From NCBI RefSeq assembly GCF_003034915.1, contig NZ_PZJX01000043.1:1-64000 (forward strand): 64,000 nt of DNA, given 5' to 3'. Position numbers and translations under genes: made by a program. This document shows positions 16,095 to 25,483 of the stretch, in pieces. The notes beneath the pieces are model-generated. The model saw nothing but the letters and a program-made list of their open reading frames with translations. It was not told the origin of the DNA and did no database searches. Source of the stretch: Mesorhizobium helmanticense. GTDB taxonomy: Bacteria; Pseudomonadota; Alphaproteobacteria; Rhizobiales; Rhizobiaceae. Within the stretch, counting starts at the first letter, position 1. Each line of letters opens with the position of its first letter.

Positions 16095-16538
16095 ATGCCA
16101 AGCACTGTACGTTTGCACCGCGTTCTGGCGACCAGCCCGGAGAAGGTCTACCGCGCGTTCCTCGAAGGCGACGCGCTGGCAAAGTGGCTTCCGCCGAACG
16201 GCTTCACCTGCACGGTTCATCACCTCGACGCGAAAGTCGGCGGCACCTTCAAAATGTCCTTCCGCAACTTCACGACGGGCGACAGCCACGCCTTCGGCGG
16301 CGAGTATGCCGAGCTCGTTCCCAGCGAGCGCCTGCGCTACACCGACAAGTTCGACGATCCCAACCTGCCCGGCGAAATGCAGGTGACCGTGACCTTGAAG
16401 AAAGTTTCGGTCGGCACGGAAGTCGATATCACGCAGGCAGGCATTCCAGACGCCATTCCGGCCGAGGCTTGCTATCTCGGCTGGCAGGAGTCGCTCAGAA
16501 ACCTGGCAAGGCTCGTCGAACCCGAGATCAACCAGTAG
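16095..16538 (+). CDS. SRPBCC (AHSA1-like) domain protein
   Basis: 147 residues of the START/SRPBCC hydrophobic-pocket fold, AHSA1 branch: VRLHRVLATSPEKVYRAFLEGDALAKWLPPNGFTCTVHHLDAKVGGTFKMSF, then GGEYAELVPSERLRYTDKFDDP and GWQESLRNLARLVE at the end. Such proteins bind small ligands; reactions are rarely known. AGAAAGGA lies 8-15 bases before the ATG. It is divergent from the amidohydrolase and convergent with the YkuD-type gene. Confidence 0.87.
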   Translation: MPSTVRLHRVLATSPEKVYRAFLEGDALAKWLPPNGFTCTVHHLDAKVGGTFKMSFRNFTTGDSHAFGGEYAELVPSERLRYTDKFDDPNLPGEMQVTVTLKKVSVGTEVDITQAGIPDAIPAEACYLGWQESLRNLARLVEPEINQ

Positions 16539-16596
16539 AACTGTGGGGCCACGGCCGCATCGCGCATGCCGGGCGCGGCTGTGCACGCGACAAGAC

Positions 16597-17661
16597 TCAC
16601 GGCTCCGTGCAGATCGGCACGGGCCGTGGCGGCGCCGCCGGGTGATCCTTCTTGTACCGGGCGATGATCGGCTCGAGGGTCTTTCCCGGCCAGAATTTCG
16701 GAGCGCCGATCTCCTTCAGGCAGGATGCATTCCAATAAGGTCCGGTGCCCGACGGCGAACCACCGCTCGCCACTGTCTTCGCGACGGCGGCGATGTCGCG
16801 TGATTCAGGGTAGATGTAGAGCGTCGTCGGGCTGTCCTTCATCATCGGAATGATCTGCTCAGCGTCCGCCGGCGACCAGCTCGTGCAGCCATTGCTGCGG
16901 CCGGCGGCGTAGTTCACCAGCCTGCCGGCCGGGACGAAACCGTCATGGTTGGCGTAGGGGCTGTTCGGATTTTTCCGCAGGCACATCCCCCTCAACACCT
17001 CGGCCACGTGCCCGCCGATTGCCCGCTGCCTGGCATTCGCGGCCTCGCCCTCGCCGTCAAACTGCACGAACGCGCGCAGAAAAACCGCGTCCTGTTTCGC
17101 CCCTGTGCGATAATAGCCTTTGAACGACGTCTTCGTCTCGCCGGTCACATAGGCCCCGCCGGCCGTCAGTTCCGAATCCATCGCATTGCCGAAATTCTTC
17201 GCGCAGCGTCTGCCATTGGCGAAATCGACGACGCCTTTCAAATTGCGGCCGCCGCCGTGACCCGCAGAGACCGCGCGGAACGACCGGCTGGCCTCGCAGA
17301 TGACGTAATAGCGGCGCCCGAGCACGCCATTGCCCAGATCGCCGGGGCGTGTCGCATCCATGGCGAAATAGCAGGGATTCTTGACGGCGCCTTCGCCGAT
17401 TTTCTTCAGATAGAGCGCGCGTGCCCTCTCCAGTACCACTTGCGCGATCTGGCCTTCGCCGTCGCCGACATGCGCCTTTAGCCAGGCCGGAACATCGGAT
17501 CCTTGCAAGGCGGCAAAGGATCGGGCCGACACCGTCAAGGCGATGACGGCGACGAAAAGGCTGAGGATGAGAGGGACAGATCTTACCCGCACCGGGTCAA
17601 TTCTCCTGTCAAAGCCGTTTTGCGATTCCCTTGCGGGTGCTGCCACCCGCGAATCGATCAT
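16597..17661 (-). CDS. L,D-transpeptidase catalytic domain (YkuD_2-type) exported protein
   Basis: 354 residues with a membrane/signal segment near residues 28-50. The C-terminal half has the murein L,D-transpeptidase-like layout: GHGGGRNLKGVVDFANG with a conserved His and GRSNGCTSWSP carrying the nucleophilic Cys (near residues 255-270). This is the YkuD_2 branch of periplasmic cell-wall cross-linking or hydrolytic enzymes. Several further cysteines (NPCYF, MCLRKN, SCLKE, ICTEP) could form disulphides. An earlier or later start cannot be excluded. It is convergent with the SRPBCC gene. Confidence 0.8.
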   Translation of the reverse strand: MIDSRVAAPARESQNGFDRRIDPVRVRSVPLILSLFVAVIALTVSARSFAALQGSDVPAWLKAHVGDGEGQIAQVVLERARALYLKKIGEGAVKNPCYFAMDATRPGDLGNGVLGRRYYVICEASRSFRAVSAGHGGGRNLKGVVDFANGRRCAKNFGNAMDSELTAGGAYVTGETKTSFKGYYRTGAKQDAVFLRAFVQFDGEGEAANARQRAIGGHVAEVLRGMCLRKNPNSPYANHDGFVPAGRLVNYAAGRSNGCTSWSPADAEQIIPMMKDSPTTLYIYPESRDIAAVAKTVASGGSPSGTGPYWNASCLKEIGAPKFWPGKTLEPIIARYKKDHPAAPPRPVPICTEP

Positions 17662-17831
17662 AAATGGCCTCGCGCCATCAGGCGAAACACATCTTGTTCA
17701 GCACCCGCCAGGAAACGTGCAGGACGGACCGTGGCGGCAGGTCGACGCGGCATAGGCCACGAAGGCATGACCACACTCCAACATGATGGCCCTCGCAGCG
17801 TTGTGAGTGTCCAGCGGTGAGCTTCACCGCG

Positions 17832-18124
17832 AGTTCTCGCCGGCGTCACCGGCCCGCTCTATGTCGGCCTGATCACAGCGCCATCGCCGTCGCTGGCCGA
17901 ACCTCTGGTGCTGCCTTCGGTGGCCGTCGCCGTGATCGGCGGCACATCGATCTTCGGCGGCCGCGGCGGCTTCACCGGCACCCATCATCGGGGCGCTGAT
18001 CCTCACCGTGCTGAAGACGCTGCTGATCATTCCGCAGATGCCCGAAGGCGCGCGGCGGATTTTGTTCGACCTGATCGTGCTGTTCGTGACGGCGGCGTAT
18101 TTACGGATTGTGGAGGAGAGGTAG
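17832..18124 (+). pseudogene. Permease 3'-end remnant, copy D (frameshifted)
   Basis: Matches about 290 bases at the end of permease 2, starting near native 3343 (CTCGCCGGC.TCACCGGCC) and ending in the same RIVEER stop. A one-base insertion in GGCACCCATCATCGG (near 17980) breaks the frame. A tail of about 130 bases (18125-18255) shares blocks with those after copies B and C, for example CGGCAGCTT.GCGC and CCGCCCGGAAGC.GAC. Together they fill much of the 756-base gap 17662-18417; the first 170 bases of that gap show nothing. Confidence 0.85.
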
Positions 18125-18417
18125 GGAAGGCGCTGGCAACGGCAGGTTCTGATCCGAAACGGCCGCACGTCTTCCAAGGCGGGAACGGCAGCTTCGCGCC
18201 GCGTTTCGGCCGTTAAGGTCAGCATTGCCACCGCCCGGAAGCGGACATAACCGGCGACCTCTCTGGAAGTCGCGGTCGCGCCATGAGCAGAAATTGAGTG
18301 GACATTCGGTTGATGCATTAGGCACCGAAGCAAGGAGGCTCGTGCATTCGGGGCGCGCCCTCTCTTTAAAGCCGTCACCGGGCTTGCAATTCGGTGGCGC
18401 ATTGCGACATTGGCTGC

Positions 18418-20346
18418 ATGAGCACCTCCGCACAACCAGTGCGTCTGGTCCGCCCCGAGAAGAAGCGGCGTCGCATCCCCATTGCAGTCATCATGGCGTT
18501 GAGTTTTGGCAGCCTCGTATTCTTGTCGGTCGGCGGCGTGCTCGCATTGTCGGTCGGCGCCAATTTTCGCAACACGTTCGACTTGCTCGGCGCCCAGTCG
18601 ACACTCCTGATCGATGCGATGGAGGACTCGCTGCGCGCCGAGATGGGAAACGCCGAGAACGCGGTGGACGGCATCGCGCAGCTGTATGCCCAGGGCGAGT
18701 TCCGGATCGACGACGAGGCGATGTCTGCAGCCGTTGCCGGTGCTCTGGCTGCCTCTTCGGGGATCGAGGCGATGCTGATCTGCACCCCCGACCTCGTCTG
18801 CCGCGGCGCCGCGCGGTCCGTCGAAGACAACGTTTCAACGGGCGCGATCGAGCATTTTCCGGCCAAGCCCGAGAAGTCGTCCCAAGTCCGCGCCGCCCTC
18901 GAGCAACGCAGACAGGTCGACGGACGCCAATGGGGTGCGTTCGTGGCCAACGAGTTCGGCCTGTACGCGCATGTCTCCGTGCCGCTGGCACGTGATGGCG
19001 TGACGCAGGCCTGGGTGATCGCGGCGGTCGAATTGCAGAAACTGTCCGATATCACGCGGGAACTGTCATCGCGATTTGGCACGCATGCCTTCATTCTCGA
19101 TGGCGAAGATCGCGTGCTCGCCGACCAAAGGCTGGCCGATCCCGACGCTCTGAAAAATGGCGTCCTGCCACTGACGCCGCTGGCCACGTATGGCGATCCG
19201 GTATTGGCCGCATATAGCTCGCGCAAGGTAGAGCGGCAGTTCGACACGCGCCACGCCCGCGACATAGAAATCGCCGAGATCGACCCCAGCGTGGACAATG
19301 CGTCCGAGTGGAGCGGCGACACCACGTACATCGCCATTACCCGCAAGATCGCAGGCTATGGCGACGAGCCCTGGACGCTCGGCGCGTATTTCGAGACCAG
19401 CCAGATCAGCGACGAGATCGAGCGCGTCATGGGATCGGCCCTGCTCGGTCTTGGGGCGATGGCCGTGGCGGTCATAGTCGCGATCCTGCTTGGCAGGCGC
19501 CTGTCGCGACCGATCCAGGCGATCGCCGGCCAGGCCACGCGCGTCGCCGATTTCAATCTCGACGGCGTGACCCCGCTGCCGCGCAGCAGGGTGCTGGAGT
19601 TGGACAACCAGGCTTCGGCCTTCAATGCTATGCTGATCGGTCTGCGTGCATTCTCGACCTATATTCCGCGCTCGCTGGTGGCCAAGCTGGTGCGCACCGG
19701 AGAGATCGGCATCGCCGAACCGCGCGAGGCGGTCGTCACTGTCATGTTCACCGATATCGCCGGTTTCACTACGCTGTCGGAGCGGATGGACGCTGCCGCT
19801 GCGGCCAGGCTCCTCAACCATCATTTTGAAATCCTGTGCCGCGCGGTCGACACGCATGGCGGTACGGTTGACAAGTTCTTGGGCGACGGCATGCTGGCAT
19901 TCTTCGGCGCGCCGGACCGTCTGAAGGGCCATCCCGCCGCGGCCGTCCGCGCCGCCGCGGCCATTCGCGAGGAGCTGGAGAAAGACAATCTGGAAGCGGC
20001 CGGCGAAGGCCGGCCTCCGCTTCATGTCCGCATCGGCATCCATACGGGCTCCGTCATCGTCGGCAACATTGGCGCATCCGACCGCGTCAACTATACGATA
20101 GTCGGCGACACCGTGAACGTCAGCCAGCGGCTGCAGGATCTCGGCAAGCAGCTCGAACCGGATGCCGCGACCGCCATCGCGATTTCCGGCGAGACCGCGT
20201 CGCGGCTCGACGAAAAGTTCGAAACGATCCCGGCGGGCAAGCACAGGTTGCGGGGGCGCGGCGAAGCGACGGAGGTCTTCCAGCTTGGCAAAGTCGCGAC
20301 GTCAGCATCGCCCCGCCTGGACGTTCACCGCGCTCAAGCAGGCTAA
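18418..20346 (+). CDS. Membrane adenylate cyclase (class III) with extracytoplasmic sensor and HAMP
   Basis: 642 residues. Membrane segment 1 is near residues 24-46, a periplasmic sensor region of about 290 residues follows, membrane segment 2 is near 338-360, then a HAMP-like linker and a class III cyclase domain from about 430 to 610. Catalytic features are FTDIAGFT (metal Asp), DKFLGDGMLAFFG (second metal Asp and the adenine-selecting Lys) and NYTIVGDTVNVSQRL with the transition-state Asn/Arg region. This fits conversion of ATP to cAMP in response to an external signal. The ATG at 18418 is preferred over one 24 bases upstream. Confidence 0.92.
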   Translation: MSTSAQPVRLVRPEKKRRRIPIAVIMALSFGSLVFLSVGGVLALSVGANFRNTFDLLGAQSTLLIDAMEDSLRAEMGNAENAVDGIAQLYAQGEFRIDDEAMSAAVAGALAASSGIEAMLICTPDLVCRGAARSVEDNVSTGAIEHFPAKPEKSSQVRAALEQRRQVDGRQWGAFVANEFGLYAHVSVPLARDGVTQAWVIAAVELQKLSDITRELSSRFGTHAFILDGEDRVLADQRLADPDALKNGVLPLTPLATYGDPVLAAYSSRKVERQFDTRHARDIEIAEIDPSVDNASEWSGDTTYIAITRKIAGYGDEPWTLGAYFETSQISDEIERVMGSALLGLGAMAVAVIVAILLGRRLSRPIQAIAGQATRVADFNLDGVTPLPRSRVLELDNQASAFNAMLIGLRAFSTYIPRSLVAKLVRTGEIGIAEPREAVVTVMFTDIAGFTTLSERMDAAAAARLLNHHFEILCRAVDTHGGTVDKFLGDGMLAFFGAPDRLKGHPAAAVRAAAAIREELEKDNLEAAGEGRPPLHVRIGIHTGSVIVGNIGASDRVNYTIVGDTVNVSQRLQDLGKQLEPDAATAIAISGETASRLDEKFETIPAGKHRLRGRGEATEVFQLGKVATSASPRLDVHRAQAG

Positions 20347-20736
20347 GGGACATGCCACTCCCATGCCGCTGATCGGCGGCTTGGAGAAGCCCACGGCTTT
20401 GGCAACGACTGGAGCGGGGTCACCTAGTGCCGTAGCCGATTTCAATTGGAGCGACAAGAACGCGGCAAAGTCGCTGGTTCCAGTCAACATCCGCTTACGA
20501 GCCGCCCAATCGGCTCTGCAAGCGCGCCGGTTTGGGTCAGATCACGTCGGTACTCGCGGGGGCCCGAAGGTCCGCTTTTTATGATCCGAACCTCAAAGCT
20601 GCCAGTCAGCATTCGGCCCCAAACAAGACATTGGAAGTCGGTGCGCAGGCCGCCCTCATGGCGCGAAACAAGCTTTGGCGCTACATTTGCCGTTTGGCTA
20701 TAGCCACGGCTTGAGGACATTTTTTACTACGCCCCC
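20347..20736. other. Gap without a recognisable gene
   Basis: 390 bases between the cyclase and HerA-like genes. No ORF here has a ribosome-binding site or family match. A stretch near 20593-20630 (AGTCAGCATTCGGCC..) is loosely like the tail that follows the permease remnants, too weak to call a copy. Confidence 0.4.
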
Positions 20737-22236
20737 TCACACCGCCAAACTCCCCTGCTCCGCCGCCTCCGCATTAGGATCCCCCGGCGCCGTTGCCCAG
20801 GCCAATTCGACCAGCGTCACCGTCCGCCGGCCGGTCCCGTCGAGCTGGCAGACGATCAGCCCCTGTTCCTCGATATAGGTCAAAAGACGCCGGGCCCGGC
20901 GCAGCGAGTGCGAGCCATAGGCGCGGGCGATCGCCGCATCGCTCGGGCAAGGCCAGCCCTCCTTCGCCGCGCGCGCGATCATCATGAACACGCCCTGCAT
21001 GTCCTCGGGCAAAAGCGAGGCGCGCACCGAGACATCCTGCCAGGCGTCATCCCCCGCCATGTCGGAGCCGAGGCCGGCCCGCGCCCGCGTCAGCATGCGG
21101 CGGAACTCCGGCAGGTCCGGCACGGCCGAGGCGAGGCCCTCGATCCGGCAGCGGACCACGAACTCCTGATAGAGCACGCCGATGACACGGAACCCCGCAT
21201 CGGGCTGCGCCAGTATGGCGCGCAGGACCCGGTCGACTCGCTCGCGCCGCTCCGCCAGATCCTCGGCGCTGACCGGCGCCTCCACCGGTTCGGGGCGGAT
21301 CTCCAGCGCCGCCGACTTCGCCGCCATCAGTTGGTCGAGCAGGTCCGGTGACGACCGGCGCTGCGGCCGGACAGTTTCCGGCGGCGGGGCGGCCAGGATG
21401 ATCGCGCGCGCGTCCTCAAGTGCCGATTCCGGCAGCGGCATCAGGCGCGGGGTGCCATTGCGCGGACTTGTGTCCGTCGGGCCGATGCGCACGCCGAGCG
21501 GACGGCGCGACAGCGCCGGGCCGAGCGCCATGAAGTGCCCGCGCTCCAGGTCGCGAAAGGCCTCCGCCTGCCGCCGCTCCATGCCGAGAAGATCGGCCGC
21601 GCGGGCCATGTCGATATCGAGAAAGGTCCGGCCCATGAGGAAGTTGGAAGCCTCGGCCGCGACGTTCTTGGCGAGCTTGGCCAGCCGCTGGGTGGCGATG
21701 ATCCCGGCAAGCCCGCGCTTGCGGCCACGGCACATCAGATTGGTCATGGCGCCGAGCGAAAGCTTGCGCGCCTCGTCCGAAACCTCGCCCGCGACTGCCG
21801 GCGCGAACAGTTGCGCCTCGTCCACCACCACCAGCATCGGATACCAGTGGTCGCGGGCGACCTCGAACAGCCCGCCAAGGAAGGCGGCGGCGCGCCGCAT
21901 CTGGTTCTCGGCGTCGAGTCCTTCGAGATTGAGCACCGTCGAGACGCGATGGATGCGCGCCCGCTCGCCGGCGCTTTGCAGGCCGCGCTCGGTGTGCTCC
22001 TCGGCATCGATCACCAGATGGCCGAAACGCTCGCCCAGCGACACGAAGTCGCCTTCGGGATCGATGATGGTCTGCTGCACCCAGGGCGCGCTCTGCTCCA
22101 GCAGCCGGCGCAAAAGATGCGATTTGCCGGAGCCCGAATTGCCCTGCACCAGCAGGCGGGTCGCCAGCAACTCCTCAAGGTCCAGGGCCGCCGGGGCGCC
22201 CGCGGTCGTTTGCCCCATCTCGATCGCAACGGTCAT
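20737..22236 (-). CDS. HerA/DUF87-type ATPase
   Basis: 499 residues. An FtsK/HerA-like P-loop is at residues 32-39 (GNSGSGKS); Walker B MLVVVDEAQLF follows, then GAMTNLMCRGRKRGLAGIIATQRLAKL, the sensor region typical of DUF87 ATPases. The C-terminal part (about residues 300-490) holds helical segments without a clear family, perhaps a winged helix near AIARAYGSHSLRRARRLLTYIEEQGL. HerA-like proteins pump or translocate DNA, often with a NurA nuclease; no nuclease gene adjoins it, so its partner is unknown. Confidence 0.82.
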   Translation of the reverse strand: MTVAIEMGQTTAGAPAALDLEELLATRLLVQGNSGSGKSHLLRRLLEQSAPWVQQTIIDPEGDFVSLGERFGHLVIDAEEHTERGLQSAGERARIHRVSTVLNLEGLDAENQMRRAAAFLGGLFEVARDHWYPMLVVVDEAQLFAPAVAGEVSDEARKLSLGAMTNLMCRGRKRGLAGIIATQRLAKLAKNVAAEASNFLMGRTFLDIDMARAADLLGMERRQAEAFRDLERGHFMALGPALSRRPLGVRIGPTDTSPRNGTPRLMPLPESALEDARAIILAAPPPETVRPQRRSSPDLLDQLMAAKSAALEIRPEPVEAPVSAEDLAERRERVDRVLRAILAQPDAGFRVIGVLYQEFVVRCRIEGLASAVPDLPEFRRMLTRARAGLGSDMAGDDAWQDVSVRASLLPEDMQGVFMMIARAAKEGWPCPSDAAIARAYGSHSLRRARRLLTYIEEQGLIVCQLDGTGRRTVTLVELAWATAPGDPNAEAAEQGSLAV

Positions 22237-22383
22237 GTCTCGACTCTCCTTGGCCGAGAGGGCTTATCAACCCGATCGCAGCCCGTCGAGCACTCATGGC
22301 CGACAGCTTCCGTCTGCGCACAGGCTGGACGCTGCTGATGCCAGAGCGCCGCATCCGCTTCGGCAGATCGTGATGGGGCGATG

Positions 22384-23613
22384 TCAGTTCGCTGTCGTAA
22401 GCATTACGGGCGCGAGAGGCTGCCGCCTGAGCAGCACGATCGCCGAGAAGGCCAGAATACCAAGCATGCCAACCACCGCAGTCAGCCAGAGCGAGGCATG
22501 GACGCCCATGCCTGCCATGGCCATGGCGAGGGCAAAAGGCGCAAGCGCCGAGGAAAACTGACGCGCGGCGGTCACCCAGCCAAGCCGGGCGCCATAGCGC
22601 TCCCGGCCGAACAGTTCCAGCGGCAGCGTGCCGCCGACGATGCTGGCGAGGCCAGAGCCCAATCCAAACAGGATGACGAAGGCGATGGCGCCAGCCACCG
22701 ACGGTGTCGTCGCCAGCAGGACGACAAGGCCAAGCGGCAGCAATGTCGCGCCGATGACCGCGAGCCAGCGTTGCGCCAGCCGACCACCGAACAGCATGTT
22801 GATCAGCCGGCTTGCCACCTGGGACGGGCCGAAAAGCGTGGTCACCACTAGCCCGGCCGAGCCAAGCCCGAGCGCCGTGGTCAGCGGTACCATGTGAACA
22901 AGGATCGAGGACAGCACAAAACCCTCGACCGCGAAACCGCCGAGCATGAGCAGAAACACTCTGGCGCGGTTGGGCGGGTTGAACGCCGCGCCGCCTGCCG
23001 GCCCCACGGCCACTGAAGCGGGCGATGCGCTTTCATCTGTCCGATGCGACAACCGCGCCAGCCAGGCATGGATGGGAAGGCAGATAGCGACATTCATGAC
23101 GGCAAAGACCAGGTAGACCTCGCGCCAGGTGAGATATTGGTGCAGCGTCGCCGTCAGCGGCCAGAACAGCGTCGAGGCGAAACCGGCGATCAGCGTCAGA
23201 TGGGTGATGCTGCGCTGCGCCTTGGCTCCGCCGATCTGGACGATCGCGACGAAAGCCGCACTGTAGAGCACGAAGGCGGACGCCAGTTCCATGGCCATCA
23301 GCGCCAGCACGAAGGTCACCCGTCCGGGTGCTGCCGCGCAGGCAACAAGCGATACCGCCGCGGCAACCGAGCCGAAGGTCATGATGCGGCCGGCACCGAA
23401 GCGATCGGCCCAACGCCCGGCAGTGGGAGCAAAAAGCCCACCCGCCAACAGCGAGGCCGAGAGGGCGCCGAAAACCCATTGCTCCGGCCAGGCGAACTCG
23501 AGTGCTATGGATGGCACCAGGATGCTGAAACTGTAATAGAGCGTGCCGTAGCCGATGATCTGCGTCAGCCCCAATGCCCACAGCGCGGCAGTCGGGATCT
23601 TCCGGTCGATCAT
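22384..23613 (-). CDS. MFS transporter of the ars cluster
   Basis: 409 residues, twelve predicted membrane segments. The loop GRWADRFGAGRIM matches the MFS motif after segment 2. Its ATG overlaps the flavoprotein stop by 4 bases (ATGA), so it is coupled to that gene. MFS permeases in this position of arsenic clusters may export arsenicals; the substrate is an inference from context. The longer open frame upstream is antisense to nothing functional and is not used. Confidence 0.87.
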   Translation of the reverse strand: MIDRKIPTAALWALGLTQIIGYGTLYYSFSILVPSIALEFAWPEQWVFGALSASLLAGGLFAPTAGRWADRFGAGRIMTFGSVAAAVSLVACAAAPGRVTFVLALMAMELASAFVLYSAAFVAIVQIGGAKAQRSITHLTLIAGFASTLFWPLTATLHQYLTWREVYLVFAVMNVAICLPIHAWLARLSHRTDESASPASVAVGPAGGAAFNPPNRARVFLLMLGGFAVEGFVLSSILVHMVPLTTALGLGSAGLVVTTLFGPSQVASRLINMLFGGRLAQRWLAVIGATLLPLGLVVLLATTPSVAGAIAFVILFGLGSGLASIVGGTLPLELFGRERYGARLGWVTAARQFSSALAPFALAMAMAGMGVHASLWLTAVVGMLGILAFSAIVLLRRQPLAPVMLTTAN

Positions 23614-25046
23614 CGAGCGGCATCCATGACCTGTTCGCTGCTGCGCGCCGCGACGATGGCTTGCGTGTTGCCACAGCCGCATCCAGCCTTGCCGCCCGCC
23701 TTTGCCTCGGCGTCCGCGACGCAGCAGGCATCGACCGCCGCCGGCGCCGGCCCGCCGCAGCAACCTTGCGATGAAGTGTTTGAAACAGATACCGGCACCA
23801 CGCAAACGCCGGTCTCGGGCAACGACAGGTGCACGGCATCGGCCGCCGCCATGTCGCCGGCGATCGCCGCTGCCACCGAGCGGACCTGCTCGTAGCCCGT
23901 CAGCAGCAGGAAGGTCGGCGCCCGGCCATAGCTCTTGATCCCGACCGTATAGAAATCCTGTTCCGGATGGCTGAGCTCACGGTGCCCATGCGGAGGCACG
24001 TCGCCGCAGGAATGCTCGTTGGGATCGATGAGCGGGCCGAGCGCCTTGACGCTTTCGAGCCACGGATCGAGGTCCAGCCGAAGCTCCCGGGTCAAGGCGA
24101 GGTCGGGACGTTGGCCTGTCGCGGCGATGATCCGGTCGACGGGACCGAGCGTGCGCAATCCGTCCTTCGTCTGCCCCTCGACCATCAGGCGGCCGTCGAC
24201 CTCACGGATGGCAACGGTAGCAAAGCCCGTCGCCAGCCGGACGCGGCCGCTCTCGACGAGATCACGTGTATCTGAACCGAGCTCGCCCCGCGCCGGCAAG
24301 GCGTCGGCATCGCCCCCGCCATAGATGCGCACAAGATCGGCGCCGCGCGTCACCCAGAGTGCCGAGGTGCCCGGTTCGGCTTGCGCCAGCCTGGCCAGGT
24401 CCAGCAACGCATTGGCGGCGGAATGGCCGGAACCGGCCACCAATGTCGTACGGCCCGCGTAGAGGTGACGGTCCCGGCCGAGGACATCCGGTATGCCATA
24501 GGCAATCCGGTCGCCGAACTCGACCTCGCCTTCGGCTGCAATACCGCCGGCGCCGAGCGGGTTCGGCGTCCGCCATGTGCCGGAGGCATCGATGACCGCG
24601 CGAGCCATGTCGCGTCGCTGGCCATGTGCTGTCTCGACCACAAGCATGAAGGGTTTTTGTTCGCGCCCCTTGCTCAAAACCTTGTCGGCGCCCCAGCGGG
24701 AAACGGCGGCGACACGGGCATTGGTCTCGATCGACGGCGCCAGTTCGGCAAGCCGGGCGAGCGGAGCGAGATAGTGTTCGACGATCTCGTTGGCCGTGGG
24801 GAATGCCTCCGGCTCCGGCATCGGCCAGCCATGGCTTTCGAGAAGTTTTCGGGCGACCGCGTCGACGCAATAGCGCCATGGCGTGAAAACCCGGACATGG
24901 CCCCAGTCCGAGAGGTTCGACCCGACCGCTGATCCGGCCTCATAGACCTTGACCGGGAGACCGCGGCTGATGAGTTGGGCGGCCGCGGCCAGGCCAACCG
25001 GTCCGCCGCCGATGATGGCGACCGGGAGATTGCTGTCGAGAACCAT
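23610..25046 (-). CDS. FAD-dependent oxidoreductase with Cys-rich tail (arsenic-cluster type)
   Basis: 478 residues. FAD-binding GGGPVG is at 13-18, a second nucleotide motif GSGHSAANALLDLARL near 208-223, and ATGQRPD further on. The last about 60 residues carry seven cysteines in pairs (CVV, GCC, DACC, GCGC) plus alanine/glycine linkers, looking like a metal- or metalloid-binding extension. GGAAGG fits the ATG at 25046. It lies between arsR2 and the MFS gene. A redox role on arsenicals (an ArsO-like protein) is inferred; no reaction is established here. Confidence 0.85.
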   Translation of the reverse strand: MVLDSNLPVAIIGGGPVGLAAAAQLISRGLPVKVYEAGSAVGSNLSDWGHVRVFTPWRYCVDAVARKLLESHGWPMPEPEAFPTANEIVEHYLAPLARLAELAPSIETNARVAAVSRWGADKVLSKGREQKPFMLVVETAHGQRRDMARAVIDASGTWRTPNPLGAGGIAAEGEVEFGDRIAYGIPDVLGRDRHLYAGRTTLVAGSGHSAANALLDLARLAQAEPGTSALWVTRGADLVRIYGGGDADALPARGELGSDTRDLVESGRVRLATGFATVAIREVDGRLMVEGQTKDGLRTLGPVDRIIAATGQRPDLALTRELRLDLDPWLESVKALGPLIDPNEHSCGDVPPHGHRELSHPEQDFYTVGIKSYGRAPTFLLLTGYEQVRSVAAAIAGDMAAADAVHLSLPETGVCVVPVSVSNTSSQGCCGGPAPAAVDACCVADAEAKAGGKAGCGCGNTQAIVAARSSEQVMDAAR

Positions 25047-25093
25047 GGCGTACCTTCCATCTTTCTAGGATCATGGAAATATTGGGCAAAAAA

Positions 25094-25414
25094 TTATGCG
25101 GCCGCCTCGCTGGAGGCCGGGCCGCATGCGGCGTCGACGCAGCATTCATCGGCGAGAAAACCGAGGAGCTCGTTCATGACGGGATAATTGGCGCGGCAGA
25201 TCAGTGTCGTTGCCTGCCGTTCCTGGGTGACCAGGCCGGTCAGGATGAGCCGGTGGAGATGATGCGACAGGGTCGACGCGGCGATGCCGAGCGTCTCTTG
25301 CAGATATCCGACCGGTCGCCCGGCCTCGCCTGCCCTGACCAGCGCGCGATAGAGGTTGAGCCGCGTCGGATTGCCAAGCGCCTCAAGCTGTTTTGCTGCT
25401 TGTTCGAGTTTCAT
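25094..25414 (-). CDS. arsR: ArsR-family repressor 2
   Basis: 106 residues of the ArsR/SmtB winged-helix family; recognition helix near STLSHHLHRLILTGLV. Cysteines at 73, 91, 92 and 97 (the end has DECCVDAACG) fit a C-terminal arsenite site of the three-cysteine kind. It is 70 bases downstream of arsC2 and 47 bases upstream of the flavoprotein gene, reading the same way. It probably represses this second half of the cluster. Confidence 0.88.
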   Translation of the reverse strand: MKLEQAAKQLEALGNPTRLNLYRALVRAGEAGRPVGYLQETLGIAASTLSHHLHRLILTGLVTQERQATTLICRANYPVMNELLGFLADECCVDAACGPASSEAAA

Positions 25415-25483
25415 GGAAGTACGCTAGCGCCTGCCGGTGCGTGCCGTCAAGCGCTATTTCCAGGATTCTCGAAATATTAGAAT

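Noticed and set aside
17658..17849. 63-residue minus-strand frame upstream of remnant D
   Set aside because: No ribosome-binding site or conserved pattern, and it runs into the remnant.
3253..18260. A single integrative element bounded by the permease remnants
   Set aside because: No integrase, relaxase or transposase is present and the repeats differ in length and divergence, so one element cannot be supported; only the scars are reported.
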